Positions 23,741 through 36,359 of a stretch of 64,000 nt of DNA are shown here, in pieces. Position 1 is the stretch's first letter; each line of letters begins with the position of its first letter. Under the pieces are notes generated by a model. The model ran no database searches, had not been told where the DNA came from, and worked only from the letters and a program-made list of their open reading frames with translations. The DNA comes from Siphonodentalium dalli (Eukaryota > Mollusca > Scaphopoda > Gadilida > Siphonodentaliidae): contig CP136066.1 in assembly GCA_032622095.1 (NCBI GenBank), positions 64,202,609 through 64,266,608 of the forward strand, written 5' to 3'. Made by a program: the position numbers and the translations under genes.

Positions 23741-24193
23741 GATAATGGGGTCGTTGTCGTAACGTTTTATACTTAAATGCACACCGTGTACATTTATCTA
23801 TACATAAATGCACACCAGTCTCAGTCGGCGCGAGATTGAAATGGTGCCGTAAATAATTGCTGTCTGCTTCAATTCAGACCATTTTTCTTCCGTAGTTCTC
23901 ATAAAGTCATTCTTTTATCACAATGACGAAACTGCAATAAAATTGATAATCGGTCGCATATTGATCTTAGTATCGGTATTAAGCAGGGACCGAAAGAACT
24001 GAATGGTTATTTGATCGATGAACGGAAGAAAATCAACTTACAAAAAATATCAACACGTGTGCATTTATGTAGAAAATACTACGACAATGACCCTGTCACG
24101 TGACACCACGCGAGAGTGGTGTGCATTTATGGTTACATAAATGCACACGGTGTGCATCTATATATAAAACATTACGACAACAACCCCATTAGC
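23741..24193. mobile_element. MULE-like MITE with long terminal inverted repeats and 9-bp target duplication
   Basis: The left end is GATAATGGGGTCGTTGTCGT and the reverse complement of the right end is GCTAATGGGGTTGTTGTCGT. The arms extend about 75 bp through 'atgcacaccgtg.gcatttat'. GTTATTGAA flanks both sides (23732-23740 and 24194-24202), a 9-bp target duplication. Long TIRs plus a 9-bp duplication fit Mutator-like elements. There is no transposase in its 453 bp. Each arm itself contains a small palindrome made of 'ATAAATGCACACC'. Confidence 0.82.
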
Positions 24194-24540
24194 GTTATTG
24201 AAATTGATACATAGATCATTCGTTATTGTTTTTGGTTGAATTATTTATATTGATGAAGAGAACGACGGATACTCACTTCGATTTGAGACATCATATCGGC
24301 ATTTTCGAGTAAATCATGACGTGTATAAATGTCCCAGTCCCTCACCTACATATGACACGATAACTAAGTGTATTAAGAACAATTTATTGATAAATTATTA
24401 TTATATCTTTATTTCCTCCAAAACGATGAAGATTTTTATAAAGAATATAACATATAACACATATTATCTCAAGTTGACAAAATACAATAACAATAAAGAA
24501 CTAACTACATGTATGTACAATTGTGGATATACAATATGCT
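24194..24540. other. AT-rich intergenic stretch
   Basis: Nothing recognised; the short frame at 24321-24542 is low-complexity and has no motif. Confidence 0.5.
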
Positions 24541-24970
24541 GATGAAAATGATTATGATGATGTTGGCGATGATGATGATGATGGTGATGATGATGATGAT
24601 GATGTTGTTGAAGATAATGACGGTAATGTTGGTGATGATAATGAGGAAGAAGAAGAAGATGATAATGATGATGATGATGCTGATGACGACGACGACGATG
24701 ATGGTGGTGATGTTGAAAATGATGACGATCATGAAGTTCGGTGATGAAGACGATGATGATTATGATGATAATGGTGATGGCGTCGACATCGAAGATAATG
24801 TTGATGATCATGATTACGATTATGATGATTGTGCTGGTGGGATGGTGATGATGGTAATGACGGCGACGGCGATGATTATGATGGTGGTTGTGATGCTAAT
24901 AGTGACGGTGGTGATGATGATGTTGATGATGATGGTGGTGACGGTGGTGATGATGATCATCAACGGCATG
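24541..24970. repeat. (GAT)n / GATGRT low-complexity tract
   Basis: More than 400 bp are built almost entirely from GATGAT, GGTGAT and GACGAC triplets. Every frame is therefore open and translates as poly-Asp, poly-Met, poly-His or poly-Ile on the two strands. These open frames are an artefact of composition and not genes. Confidence 0.9.
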
Positions 24971-25424
24971 ATGAGGTCAGTATAGGCGTGTTAATACACC
25001 AACCATGACATATAATATATACATATACTTGACGCTCACACAATGACAACGAAAGTGCTCAGAAGCTGCAATATGAGACGTGTCGTACATGTTCATTGAT
25101 GCATATATTTGATAAGAAATGTCGACTTTCAAGTGTGCACCCACTTGATAGATTTTGTTTTTCTTTACTTGACGGTTTCAATGCTTCTTGCAATTAGTTT
25201 GGGGTGTCGTCAGGTTGAATAGTTCTCATTCCGCTCGCATTTGAGAGGGCGTTGAATGATAACCACAGTTGTGTCATGTAGCTGACTATGTAGTTAAGCA
25301 AGCAATCGATATCATCAACATCATACTGTACTTGGCCAGTAACATTCGTAAGATGAAGGATATCATATCATCGTCAGTTAGTTCGTCAACGGCAATGCAG
25401 CAAGGTATACACTCTTATGACTAA

Positions 25425-25655
25425 TGTGTAGGTTTTCTACACAACATGTGTAGCCCTGCTACACAATCATTATTCAATTTCGATCTTAAACATATTTGTG
25501 TAGTATATGTGTAGTTTCATATTCGTACACAAATTGTGTAACAATTTTTACACATAAATGGGTAAATTTTTACACATTTATACACAACTTTGTGTATAAA
25601 ATCAACACATATCCCTTACACATTTTGTGTAGGTTCTTACACATACATTTCGTAG
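25425..25655. repeat. Cluster of TGTGTA / TACACA short inverted motifs
   Basis: Well over ten copies of TGTGTA or its complement TACACA lie within 230 bp, spaced irregularly and alternating in orientation. Ends where the next hairpin element begins. Confidence 0.7.
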
Positions 25656-25956
25656 ACAAGAAATGCAAGTTCAGTAGTCCGACCTGTGGGTATAGTATTA
25701 AAGATATATGCAGATTTATATGTTAAAACTTTCATGGCGCATAGTGGTATGTAGTATTTTGTTCTGTACTGTGAGTTTTTGCTTTGAATGAACAAACCAG
25801 GGTCGAGGCGTGATTGCATAATATTAATATTATTACAACAATCATAACAAGAGTCTAAGGGCAGTAATCGCCATGAAAGTTTTAACAAATAAATCCTTAT
25901 ATACTATTAATACTAAACCCACAAATTGGAATTCTGAACTTACATCCTTGTCTACG
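25651..25956. repeat. 306-bp inverted-repeat element (MITE-like)
   Basis: Ends CGTAGACAAG and CTTGTCTACG. Arms of about 85 bp share 'taaaactttcatggcg' and 'aagttcag...gtgggt.tagtattaa', with ~125 bp between them. No transposase. Target duplication not clear. Confidence 0.75.
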
Positions 25957-26081
25957 ATCGCTGTAGATTGTATTCCAAAAAATATACTCAAACAATATGG
26001 CCGTCACGTAGCAGACTATGAAACTGAAGGCACCGCAACGCGCATGCTCTACGTTCTTACACAATCGTTTCTACACATTAG

Positions 26082-28110
26082 TTATAAGAGTGTACCGTAT
26101 TTGTCGAGTAAGCCAAAGAACATGTTATTTCGTATGGGAGTCAATGCCGTGCAATCAATGAGAATGTGTTTGACCCTGTCAATATAAGTGCGTTCACAAC
26201 CTGGACATTGTCCCTCTTCAAATGTGGTTGTTGCATTGATTACCAGAGCTGTGGTCATGTAAGACCACTTGTTTTGTGGGAATTTTCGACACAAACGCCA
26301 GAGTTTAGACATACTGAGAGTATGGTGAACTTTCAGGAAACGATTAAAAGATAAGTCCGACATCACTCTCAAGTTCCATTCTGCCTCGGTGACAATTTGT
26401 ATATTAGATTTTACACGAGATTTCCACAATTCTTTTGATGGGAACGACCCAGAACGCATATATTCATTAACAATATCCGTAAGGTTATATTTATCTACGA
26501 TGGCGATAGCATCGCCTATGAACGAGATTTTCTTGGATTTTGAGTCAAAATAGTGATGTAATCTTGTTTCAAAAATGTTCTTGCATGCTTTGCCGGGCGT
26601 TAAGCGACACAGAGCTCCAAACAATGAAAGTTTTCGCGCGTCTATTATGGATTCTAGTGGGTAAGTACCGAGCATACTAAGTACTATATCAGTCCTACAA
26701 CTCACAGCTAGACCCTGTATATGCTTAAGACAAAAGCGATGCATACGTTCGAGCTTAATCGTGTTTGTCGCAGTAGTAACAGAGAGAAATTCCGAGCCAT
26801 AGAGTCCACATGACAATACAACAGATTTGTAGTTTATCATGGAACTTTGGGGTGTTATACCACCGGCATATAGGCCAGCATTACTGAGCATCAAGTAAGT
26901 AGAACGTAATTTTGAGCAAATGCTTTCGGTAAGTACATTTTGGAAAGTAGTTTTATTTAAAGGAATTCCTAGATGTGTTATCGCGTCCATTTCGGAGATT
27001 ATCAGCCATGTCCGTGTAGAATGGATGCGTCTTGAGTTTTCGTTAAATACAATCACTTTACATTTTTGTTGATTGTACAAAAAACGCCACTTTCTGCTGT
27101 ATTTGCTGCATATGTTGCAGAGTTTCTGTAGGCCTATTGACGATAGTGAAAATAGAGTCGTATCATCTGCCTGAGTTGGAGAACTGCAGTTGATTCCATG
27201 CAACCTAAGTCCAAAGTTTGGCAGCTCAAGCTCTTTCAGTAAATCATCTATATAGATTGCGTAAAATATGGGAGACAAGGTGTGGGAGACAAGGTGGAGC
27301 CTTGCCTTGTACCCTCACTTATTGTAATTTCGCGAGAATTAAGATTTCCATATCGTACAGTGCATGAGACTCCGCGGAGAAATTGGCTAAATATATTTAC
27401 AATCTTCCCATTTGCGTCACGTTTATGTAATTTAAACAGGAGGCCGTTGATCCAGACGGTATCAAATGCTCTGTGAACATCATGAAAACATGAAAAGAGA
27501 CAAGAATTATTTTCTGAGGTGTAAAATAAGCTTTCTTGAATTATATATGATGACATCAAACAGCTTATGTTTTTCCGAAAACCATGTTGCAGGGCATGTG
27601 TTTTTATAAGAGTTGGAAAATTTCTTTCTATGCGGTTTAGAAGAACTCTTTCAAAAATTTTGTAGAAAACGGAGCAGAGTGATTGCTCTGTAGCTGTCGA
27701 ATTTTGATTTAGGCTTGCCACCCCCCTTGTACAATGAGACAATAATTCCCAATTTTGCTTCGGATGGTATGTATGAGTAAACAAGCATTAGTGATAAGAG
27801 TTTAGCTACGTGAGTATAAAGGTGAGTACCGCCGTATACAATGTGTTCATAACACAACATATCGGAACCTGCAGCCTTTCCCATTTTCACGTACTTGAGC
27901 GCAGATACCACCTCTTCCACTGCCACTGTGTACGTAAGGATATCACTCGGCATACTGTGCACCGAACTATCAAGGAGTTCCTCCACTCGATTATTACGCC
28001 ACCGTAGTGTGGTGTTTCTAGCTTTTGGTTTTTTGATATCGCATGGTCGATCGATAATTCACTGGGTGATTGTACATTCGGCAAACCTCGTCAGATTCCG
28101 TCACCGTTTC
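26082..28110 (-). pseudogene. LINE reverse transcriptase, 3' portion (frameshifted)
   Basis: Read 5' to 3' on the minus strand, three overlapping frames (27986-27651, 27784-27248, 27278-26082) together show a non-LTR reverse transcriptase. They contain a GKAAGSDMLCYEHIVYGG block, RAFDTVW, EGTRQGSTLSP, and QADDTTLF in place of the usual F/YADD. The thumb and a C-terminal CPGC...H...C zinc-knuckle-like tail with HILIDCTAL follow. At least two frameshifts separate the frames, and a short N-terminal part (28084-27887) is in another frame, so the copy is dead. Its upstream part continues at 38010-38530, beyond the palindromic insertion. The family is the same as the fragment at 62734-63996. Confidence 0.85.
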
Positions 28111-28175
28111 ATCGTACCGATAATTACGAGAGTACAACTAAGATTGGCACATGTGTTTACGTCACCGGTGTAATT

Positions 28176-28475
28176 GTGGGGACATGCTTCTATTATGAAG
28201 GTTTGCTATCCCGAAGGTCCGCTATTCCGAAGGTTCTCTATTCCGAAGGTTTTTGTTATTTTTAGGTTAATTCTATATTTTAAAGTATTGAGACTAATTT
28301 GAGAGGGTTCATTTTCACAAAGATTCTTTATATGGAGTGTGCGCTCACATCCGAACTGATCATGCGCGCACACCGATACAGATACAGGAGGAAATAACTT
28401 AACTTAGAACATTAAATGTGATTTTGTTTTGTTTTCGCTGGTTTTCTTGTTGACTTCGTGATAGTGTATGTTGTC
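28176..28475. other. LINE-internal or flanking stretch with GCTATTCCGAAGGTT mini-repeat
   Basis: Three tandem ~15-bp units (ctatcccgaaggtcc, ctattccgaaggttc, ctattccgaaggttt; about 28208-28254) open this stretch. The minus strand from 28475 inward reads on from the LINE coding sequence found at 38010 (DTF...NIHYHEVNKK) before a stop. Confidence 0.5.
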
Positions 28476-29399
28476 AAACGTGGGGACATGACAATCTGCG
28501 GGATGGGATGGGATATGGGACAAAACGACAATCTGCGGGACAGAATTTCAAATTGCGTGGGACGGCCGATATCTCGAGGAATACAGGGCGTAGGGGGGGC
28601 TCATTTTGGTGTCTAACGAAATGCCCACATTCGCCCTATCCACACATATTAACCCCGCCACTTACCGGACACCAGAAATTGCATTATTTGATCGACAACT
28701 GACCTAACATGGGGTGGAAATTGGGATAGAATGACAATCTGCGGGACAGGATTTTCAAATTGCGTGGGACGGCCGATATATCGAGGAATACAGCGTGTAG
28801 AGGGCTCCTTTCGGCGTCTAACGAAAGATCCACACATATTAACCACGCCACTGACCGGACACCGGAAGTTACATTATTCGGTCGACAACTGACCTAACAT
28901 AAAATGCCACAAACACGAAAAACTGCGTTCGACATTAATGTTTAGAATTTAGATTTCTCGATGAATACGCTAGCAAACAACAAGTTTTAGGTATACAATA
29001 TGGCTGTTTGAGTGCGAATATTATAATGGCGAACACGCAAACACGCGCCGATTAAACAGCTAAAAATAGACTCGATGTTTACAATTACAGGATCGATTTC
29101 AGCTGGTATATTCAATAGAATGGGGCGTATAGTATATCAAAATGTAGGATTAGACACAGGGAATGTATTTTTTTTAAATGGGTCCACCAGGCGGTGAAAT
29201 TGTTGCAGAAATTCGCTCCAAGATATTCGCACTTATTTTTATTTCAGTTGTGACTAAAAGCCCAGATGCCGGAGCCCGGCGACTAAAAGCCAAGTTACAA
29301 AATAGATCAACTGGTTTGAACGAATGAATATGTTAATGGTAAGACTATTGAAAAGAATATTAAATCAAATAGTGTTTATAGACTTAAAAACTTATGTGT

Positions 29400-30312
29400 C
29401 CGCCATTCATATGCGGTGGAAGTTCTCATATTATCCTCCGGTCATACGCGGGGGAGGTTCTGATATGAACATATTATCCGCCGGTCATACGCGGTGGAGG
29501 TTCATATTATCCACCGGTCATACGCGAGGGAGGTTCTCATATTATCCTCCGGTCATACGTTGGGGAGGTTCTCATATGAACATATTATCCACCGGTCATA
29601 CGCGAGGGAGGTTCTCATATTATCCTCCGGTCATACGTAGGGGAGGTTCTCATATGAACATATTATCCGCCGGTAATACGCGGTGGAGGTTCATATTATC
29701 CGCCGGTCATACGCGAGGGAGGTTCTCATATTATCCTCCGGTCATACGTGGGGGAGGTTCTGATATGAACATATTATCCACCGGTCATATGCGGTGGAGG
29801 TTCATATTATCCACCGGTCATACGTAGGGGAGGTTCTCATATGATCATATTATCTGCCGGTCATATGCGAGGGAGGTTCTCATATTATCCACCGGTCATA
29901 TGCGAGGGAGGTTCTCATATTATCCTCCAGTCATACGTGGGGGAGGTTCTCATATGAAGATATTATCCGCCGGTCAAACGCGGGGAGGTTCTCATAGTAT
30001 CCGCCGGTCATACGCGGTGGAGGTTTATATTATCCGATGGTCATACACAAGGGAGGTTCTCACATTAACTGCGGTCATTCGCGGGAGGGGGGGGGGGGTG
30101 TTCTCATATTATCTGCCGGTCATATGCGGGGGAGGTTCTCATATGAAAATATCATCCGACGGTCATACGCGGTGGAGGTTTATATTATCTGCCAGTCATA
30201 TGTGGTGGAGGTTCTCATATTATACGCCGGTCATATGCGGGGGAGGTTTGCATATGAACATATTATCTGCCGATCATACGCGGTGGAGGTTCTCATATTA
30301 TCCTCATTTGAT
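29400..30312 (+). repeat. Minisatellite array, left arm (CCGGTCATACGCGGGGGAGG units)
   Basis: Units of about 33 or 40-45 bp consist of CCGGTCATACGCG(A/G)GGGAGG, TTCTCATAT, an optional GAACATATT, and ATCC(A/G/T)CC. Many copies alternate in short and long versions. The open frames through it (29324-29827, 29900-30316) are translations of the satellite (GHTRGRFSYYPPVI...) and not genes. A poly-G expansion sits at about 30084-30096. Confidence 0.92.
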
Positions 30313-30317
30313 TTGAG

Positions 30318-32125
30318 CTAATATGAGAACCTCCCTCGCGTACGACCGGCGAATAAAATGAACCTCCACCGCGTATGACCGGCGGATAATATGTTCATAT
30401 GAGAACCTCCCCTACGTATGACCGGAGGATAATATGAGAAGCTCCCTCGCGTATGACCGGTGGATAATATGAGAACCTCCCTCGCGTATGACCGGCGGAT
30501 AATATGTTCATATGAGAACCTCCCCCACGTATGACCGGCGGATAATATGTTCATATGATAACCTCCCTCGCGTATGACCGGCGGATAATATGTTCATATG
30601 AGAACCTCCCCAACATATGACCGGAGTATAATATGAGAACCTCCCTCGCGTATGACCGGTGGATAATATGTTCATATGAGAACCCCCACCGCTTATGACC
30701 GGTGGATAATATGTTCATATGAGAACCTCCCCCACGTATGACCGGAGGATAATATGAGAACCTCCCCCACGTATGACTGGAGGATAATATGAGAACCTCC
30801 CTCGCATATGACCTGTGGATAATATGAGAACCTCCCTCGCATATGACCGGCGGATAATATGTTCATATGAGAACCTCCCCTACATATGACCGGAGGATAA
30901 TATGAGAACCTCCCCCACGTATGACTGGAGGATAATATGAGAACCTCCCTCGCATATGACCGGTGGATAATATGAGAACCTCCCTCGCATATGACCGGCG
31001 GATAATATGTTCATATGAGAACCTCCCCTACGTATGACCGGTGGATAATATGAACCTCCACCGCGTATGACCGGCGGATAATATGTTCATATCAGAACCT
31101 CCCCCACATAAGACGGGAGGATAATATGAGAACCTCCCTCTCGTATGACCGGCGGATAATATGAACCTCCACCACGTATTACCGGCGGATAATATGTTCA
31201 TATGAGAACCTCCCCTACGTATGACCGGAGGATAATATGAGAACCTCCCTCGCGTATGACCGGTGGATAATATGAGAACCTCCCTCGCGTATGACCGGCG
31301 GATAATATGTTCATATGAGAACCTCCCCTACGTATGACCGGTGGATAATATGAACCTCCACCGCGAATGACCGGCTGATAATATGTTCATATCAGAACCT
31401 CCCCCACATATGACCGGAGGATAATATGAGAACCTCCCTCGCGTATGACCGGCGGATAATATGAACCTTCACCGCGTATTACCGGCGGATAATATGTTCA
31501 TATGAGAACCTCCCCTACGTATGCCCGGAGGATAATATGAGAACATCCCTCGGGTACGACCGGTGGATAATATGAGAACCTCCCTCGCGTATGACCGGCG
31601 GATAATATGTTCATATGAGAACCTCCCCAATGTATGACCGGAGGATAATATGAGAACCTCCCTCGCGTATGACAGGCGGATAATATGAACCTCCACCGCG
31701 TATTACCGGCGGATAATATATTCATATGAGAACCTCCCCTACATATGACCGGAGGATGATATGAGAACCTCCCTCGCGTATGACCGGTGGATAATATGAG
31801 AACCTCCCTCGCGTATGACCGGCGGATAATATGTTCATATGAGAACCTCCCCAATGTATGACCGGAGGTTAATATGAGAACCTCCTTCGCATATGACCGG
31901 TGGATAATATGAACCTCCACCGCGTATGACCGGCGGATAATATGTTCATATCAGAACCTCCCCCGCGTATGACCGGAGGATAATATGAGAACTTCCCTCG
32001 CGTATGACCGGCGGATAATATGAACCTCCACCACGTATGACCGGCAGATAATATATTCATATGAGAACCTCCCCCGTGTATGACTGGCAGATAATATGAG
32101 AACCTCCACCGCATATGAATGGCGG
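30318..32125 (-). repeat. Minisatellite array, right arm (inverted orientation)
   Basis: These are the same units as 29400-30312 but reverse-complemented (GAACCTCCCTCGCGTATGAC, CGGCGGATAATATG, TTCATATGA). This side is about twice as long as the left array, so the arms differ mainly by array expansion. Higher-order repeats are visible: the block around 31080-31320 is repeated around 31380-31610 and 31670-31850. Confidence 0.92.
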
Positions 32126-32658
32126 ACACATAAGTTTTTAAGTCTATAAACACTATTTGATTTGAATTTTCTTTTGAATAGTCTTACCATTGACATATTC
32201 ATTCGTTCAAACCAGTTGATCTATTTTGTAACTTGGCTTTTAGTCGCCGGGCTCCGGCATCTGGGCTTTTAGTCACAACTGAAATAAAAATAAGTGCGAA
32301 TATCTTGGAGCGAATTTCTGCAACAATTTCACCGCCTGGTGGGACCCATTTAAAAAAAATATACATTCCCTGTGTCTAATCCTACATTTTGATATACTAT
32401 ACGCCCCATTCTATTGAATATACCAGCTGAAATCGATCCTGTAATTGTAAACATCGAGTCTATTTTTAGCTGTTTTATCGGCGCGTGTTTGCGTGTTCGC
32501 CATTACAATATTCGCACAAAAAGAGCCATATTGTAGATAAAAACGAATGCACAGTATTCCACTGCGTTATTTAATACCCAAAACTTGTTGTTTGTTAGCG
32601 TATTAATCGAGAAATCTAAATTCTAAACATTAATGTCGAACGCAGTTTTTCGTGTTTG

Positions 32659-33043
32659 TGTAGTAAAGTTGGGCATGGGTTTTATCTACTACAATGAATA
32701 TTATTGAACAACATTATTACTCACATATATTTAATATCAGGAACATGTCAACATCATTTATAACGAATCATCATAAGTCAGTGTTAATATATCGAATTGA
32801 AGAGTTGCTATTAAGTTCAAGTTGTTCTTGTCGTGGTTCGAGTATTTCTGTCATCATCATCGGGGATCTCTGTGATGTTTCCCGGAATTGGTCGAATCAT
32901 ACACGTTGATTGGCTGTCCCACAGTTGTTTACTGGGGTCAAATGTGACGCACTTTGACCGCCTTCAGACGAGGTCAAACGGTGTTTATTTTATGATTCTT
33001 TTATCGTCCACGACGTAATATTACAATACCCAAATTCACTGCA
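32659..33043 (-). repeat. LTR, left copy (3' LTR of the minus-oriented element)
   Basis: Plus-strand sequence starts TGTAGTAAAGTTGGGCATGG and ends ACCCAAATTCACTGCA. It is nearly identical to 37190-37575; differences include GGGCATGG/GGGAATGG, ATTATTGAA/ATTATGGAA and TTGGTCG/TTGGCCG. The short frames 32694-33018 are its translations. Confidence 0.9.
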
Positions 33044-34331
33044 CACCACCCAGTTTTATTTTGAAAAGAATGAAAACACCTTGCTTGCCAAAATAGGTGG
33101 AGTGAACTATGACTATATGAGCCAAAACCCTGACGTCGCAAAAATAGGGTTACCTGGTTTTCCGATCATAGTTTGAACCAGTGATTAGTTCTTCGGTACT
33201 ATAACCAGGTTACCGCTCTCTGACTATTGCTTTTTGAATTTATAATTTATTCAAGATTTAAGAGAGATACTGGCTTGGGTATTTCAAGCCTTCAATTTTA
33301 TACAGTTTGGTTTGGTGTTTCAAACCTTTTGACACTGTATAAATTGGTTTGGTGTTTCAAACCTTTTGAGTCTTGATACTTTATGTAGCTTGAATTGGTT
33401 TGGTCTTTCAAACCCTTTAACGCAGTATAAATTGATTTGGTGTTTCAAACCTTAAATATACTGGATCTTAGATAAACTACCGGCATATATTCAACTGGCA
33501 CCTGGTTTGGAATTTTCAAAACTTTCGAGATCATGCACAATCTGGTTTGGTATTTCAAACCTTAAATGTACCGGTATACAACTGGCAAAGTTGACTTGGT
33601 TTTTCAAGTCATATATGGAAATAGTTTATATGGGCTTATACCGCTCTCTCAGGTTAAATTTACATATCCAGGTAAAGTACAAATATCCATGCATGTTTGG
33701 ATTGGCCCTACAAATTGGCACCTGTATATATTCCTCACATATTTTGAAAGTGTCGTCTGGACAGACATTTACTTTCATTTTAATCGTCCCCATAAGTGAG
33801 TATTTTGGAATAATATAGACCTTATTTAAATTCACAAATTTTTATTGGCGATTTAGTGATTGAACTTTTTGTACATGCACCCTTTAATGCTGGTTCAGTT
33901 GTCTGAACCTATTTCATTAGAAGGATCATTGTGCAAATTATTGTGCAATCACCATGATTTTGTTGATCCAGACTTGGTGATTCAAGTCTTTGAAATCAAC
34001 TAATGTACCACTGCTGTATTGGTGACCAAGCCTTCTACGTCAGTCGCAATTGTTTTTCTTCTCCAATTTAAAGGGAACCTCCATTCATACTGAAGTGGAT
34101 AACACATATATATGTTATCACTGTGTGGTGAGATGAGTTAACTTGAATATGGTAAATTGGTAGCCATACTAAATTCTTTCATCTCTTTGGTTTAAATATA
34201 ACATGGGACACAATGTGATGGGCTTCATCACTTGTTTAATGTGAATGGATCTGAATTTTATTCACTTTTGGTTTAATCTGAAATGAGGATTCCAGTCATT
34301 GTCGACCGACTTGGTCAGTCTTTAATTGACT
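33044..34331. other. LTR-element interior with repeated GGTTTGGTGTTTCAAACC hairpins
   Basis: Non-coding part downstream of the gag frame. Between 33260 and 33570 the motif GGTTTGG-TGTTTCAAACC, or a close form, recurs six to seven times. It is an imperfect 18-bp palindrome separated by 30-60 bp of spacers such as 'actgtataaatt'. No second frame (pol) is present. Confidence 0.7.
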
Positions 34332-36340
34332 CTATTTTTTCCTCCAATTTAAAGCGAACATACATTCATAACATTTGGTTGTATCATCATGCTGATCAGC
34401 AAATTGACTGATCTTTTCATTTGAACTGTCATACAATGGCAATTTGTCAGATCTCTTGTTTGTGAAACTATTAACAAAACTTTGAGCTTCTGATTTATAC
34501 ATTGGTAGATATTTGTCAATTTGGGGGACGTTACTGGTACCATGACCTAATGTTTCAGTAAAGTTTGGGATTTCCAATGACAGGCATCTACCTTCTGAAT
34601 TTATAGTTTCAACATCTGACAGGTAGCCATGACTCATTTCATTTGTGTGGGCTTTATTTTGGATCATTCCACTTATTGTATTATTGTGGAATATTTCACA
34701 TATTAGCTCCAGATCATTTCTGTTATTGTCTGGTTTGGTTATGTCTGGTTCTTTCAGACTTATTTTATCACATGTCATTGCGGTAATGCTGGTTGCTTCA
34801 TTTTCATGAGCACCATATTTACCACTTTTAGTTGGATATATGATTTCGATTTCCTCAATACTTTCATTGAGGATTGTTTCTGACACATCAGTTAAAATAT
34901 CAAAAGATTCCCATATTTCTGAACATTCTGAATATGAACAGAGTTTGTCAGATATTGCATTATCACTGTTATCTAACTTTTGATGGGAAACACATGACTC
35001 ATTGAAGCTTTCTGAATTTACATGCTGTGGAGAATTTCTGGTTGGATTCTCTCGGCTTATTGATTATAAATCAGTTAAGCTACCTTTATTTGTATGTTGT
35101 GGAGAATACTTGATCAGTGGCTCTCCGCTTTTTGTGTCAATAATTGGGATTTCACCAAGGGTACCTTTAGAGTTATTATTTACTACCCAATCAATTGGAA
35201 ATTGTCGGGGTTTATTTCCTAGAATTTGGGATTTTGTTTCATCATCCAATTCTGTCCGAGTATTTTCAGACTTTTGCATCATGTGTTCCATTTCATACAT
35301 AATAGCTGTTGATGTCATGATTGGATTTTTCATGGAACATGTCTTAAATATTTTGAGAGCATATTCAGACAAACATTGTTGAAGAGTGGCAATTCTTTTA
35401 ATTTCACTTAGGTTTTCCTGATTGGCAAACTGACAGAATCTTATTTGATATGTTAGCCAATCTTCTTTGTCATTATAATATAATGTTTGTGGTATAGGAT
35501 GACATGGTTGTTTACATTTTATACTGCTTGATTTGTAAACACATGAATTACCTACATGTATCACAGGTTCATTTTGTGATTTTGTGATTTTTAAGTCAAT
35601 AGGTGCTTTTTGAATGGAATGATGGTTAGCACTTAATGTCATAGATATGTCATTCAACTTCATTTCAGATGATGTCTGCTGATTTGGAATAAATGATTGA
35701 TAATTATTTATGCTTTCAGCGGGTGTATCTGATGAGATGCGGTTTGTATAACTGATACAGGCTGGATGATATTTTGAACTTTATTATCCAAAGTTTCATT
35801 CACAGCTGAATAATTAGGTTGAGACCAGGTAGGCGAAATCACCATTTGTGGCTCTTTTGGTAAAGCATTTGTTTGTGGAATGTTATTTTCAGTGTTAAGT
35901 TCCTGGTGACTGCTCTGAAGAACAGAAGTGTCACAGAATGCGAACACATTTTGATTATGAATTTCAGTAGATGACTTTGGCATCAACGAATTGTAATATG
36001 TGACATTACGAATCTTATTACTTGACGCACTACATTGTGAGTATGTTTGTAATTTAAAAGTATGGTTATTGAAACTATGCACCTGTGTGGGATTTGCACC
36101 AATAGTTTCACATTGAACACATTGCTGAGCATAGAGATGTTTAGTTTGGTTATTCAAACTTTTTGATTCCAATTGCTGAGTATAGAGATGTTTATATATA
36201 CATGTACATGTAGTTTGGTTGTTCAAACTTTTTGATTCCAATTGGTGAGCATAGGGATGTTTAGTTTGGTTATTCAAACTTTTTGATTCCATTTGCTGAG
36301 CATAGAGATTAGTTTGGTTATTCAAACTTTTTGATTCCAA
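34332..36340 (-). pseudogene. gag-like frame of the LTR element (frameshift and in-frame stop)
   Basis: Frame 36340-35708 begins with four to five repeats of a unit like QLESKSLNNQTKHLYAQ. A frame change near 35700 leads to 35663-35064, which holds a capsid-like segment (LYYNDKEDWLTYQIRFCQFA...ATLQQCLSEYALKIF) resembling the Ty3-type Gag pattern of a W/F-x-F motif followed by a leucine-rich helix. An in-frame TAA at 35062-35064 precedes the rest of the same frame, 34886-34332, which is acidic and polar. No zinc knuckle, protease or polymerase was seen. The product, if made, would be a nucleocapsid-type protein; this copy is broken. Confidence 0.6.
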
Positions 36341-36359
36341 TTGCTGAGCATAGGGATGT

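Noticed and set aside
23936-23941. AATAAA as poly(A) signal of the deacetylase gene
   Set aside because: It is about 1 kb past the stop and inside the MULE-like element; it may be used but nothing shows it.
24464-24985. Long open frames on both strands (poly-Asp, poly-Met, poly-His)
   Set aside because: All come from one GAT-type triplet repeat, which leaves every frame open.
29400-32125. CRISPR-like repeat-spacer array
   Set aside because: The units are directly adjacent variants without unique spacers, and the DNA is clearly eukaryotic.
29324-32202. Series of frames encoding GHTRGRFSYYPPVI-type repeats
   Set aside because: These are translations of the minisatellite; they appear in several frames and both directions without start or splice logic.
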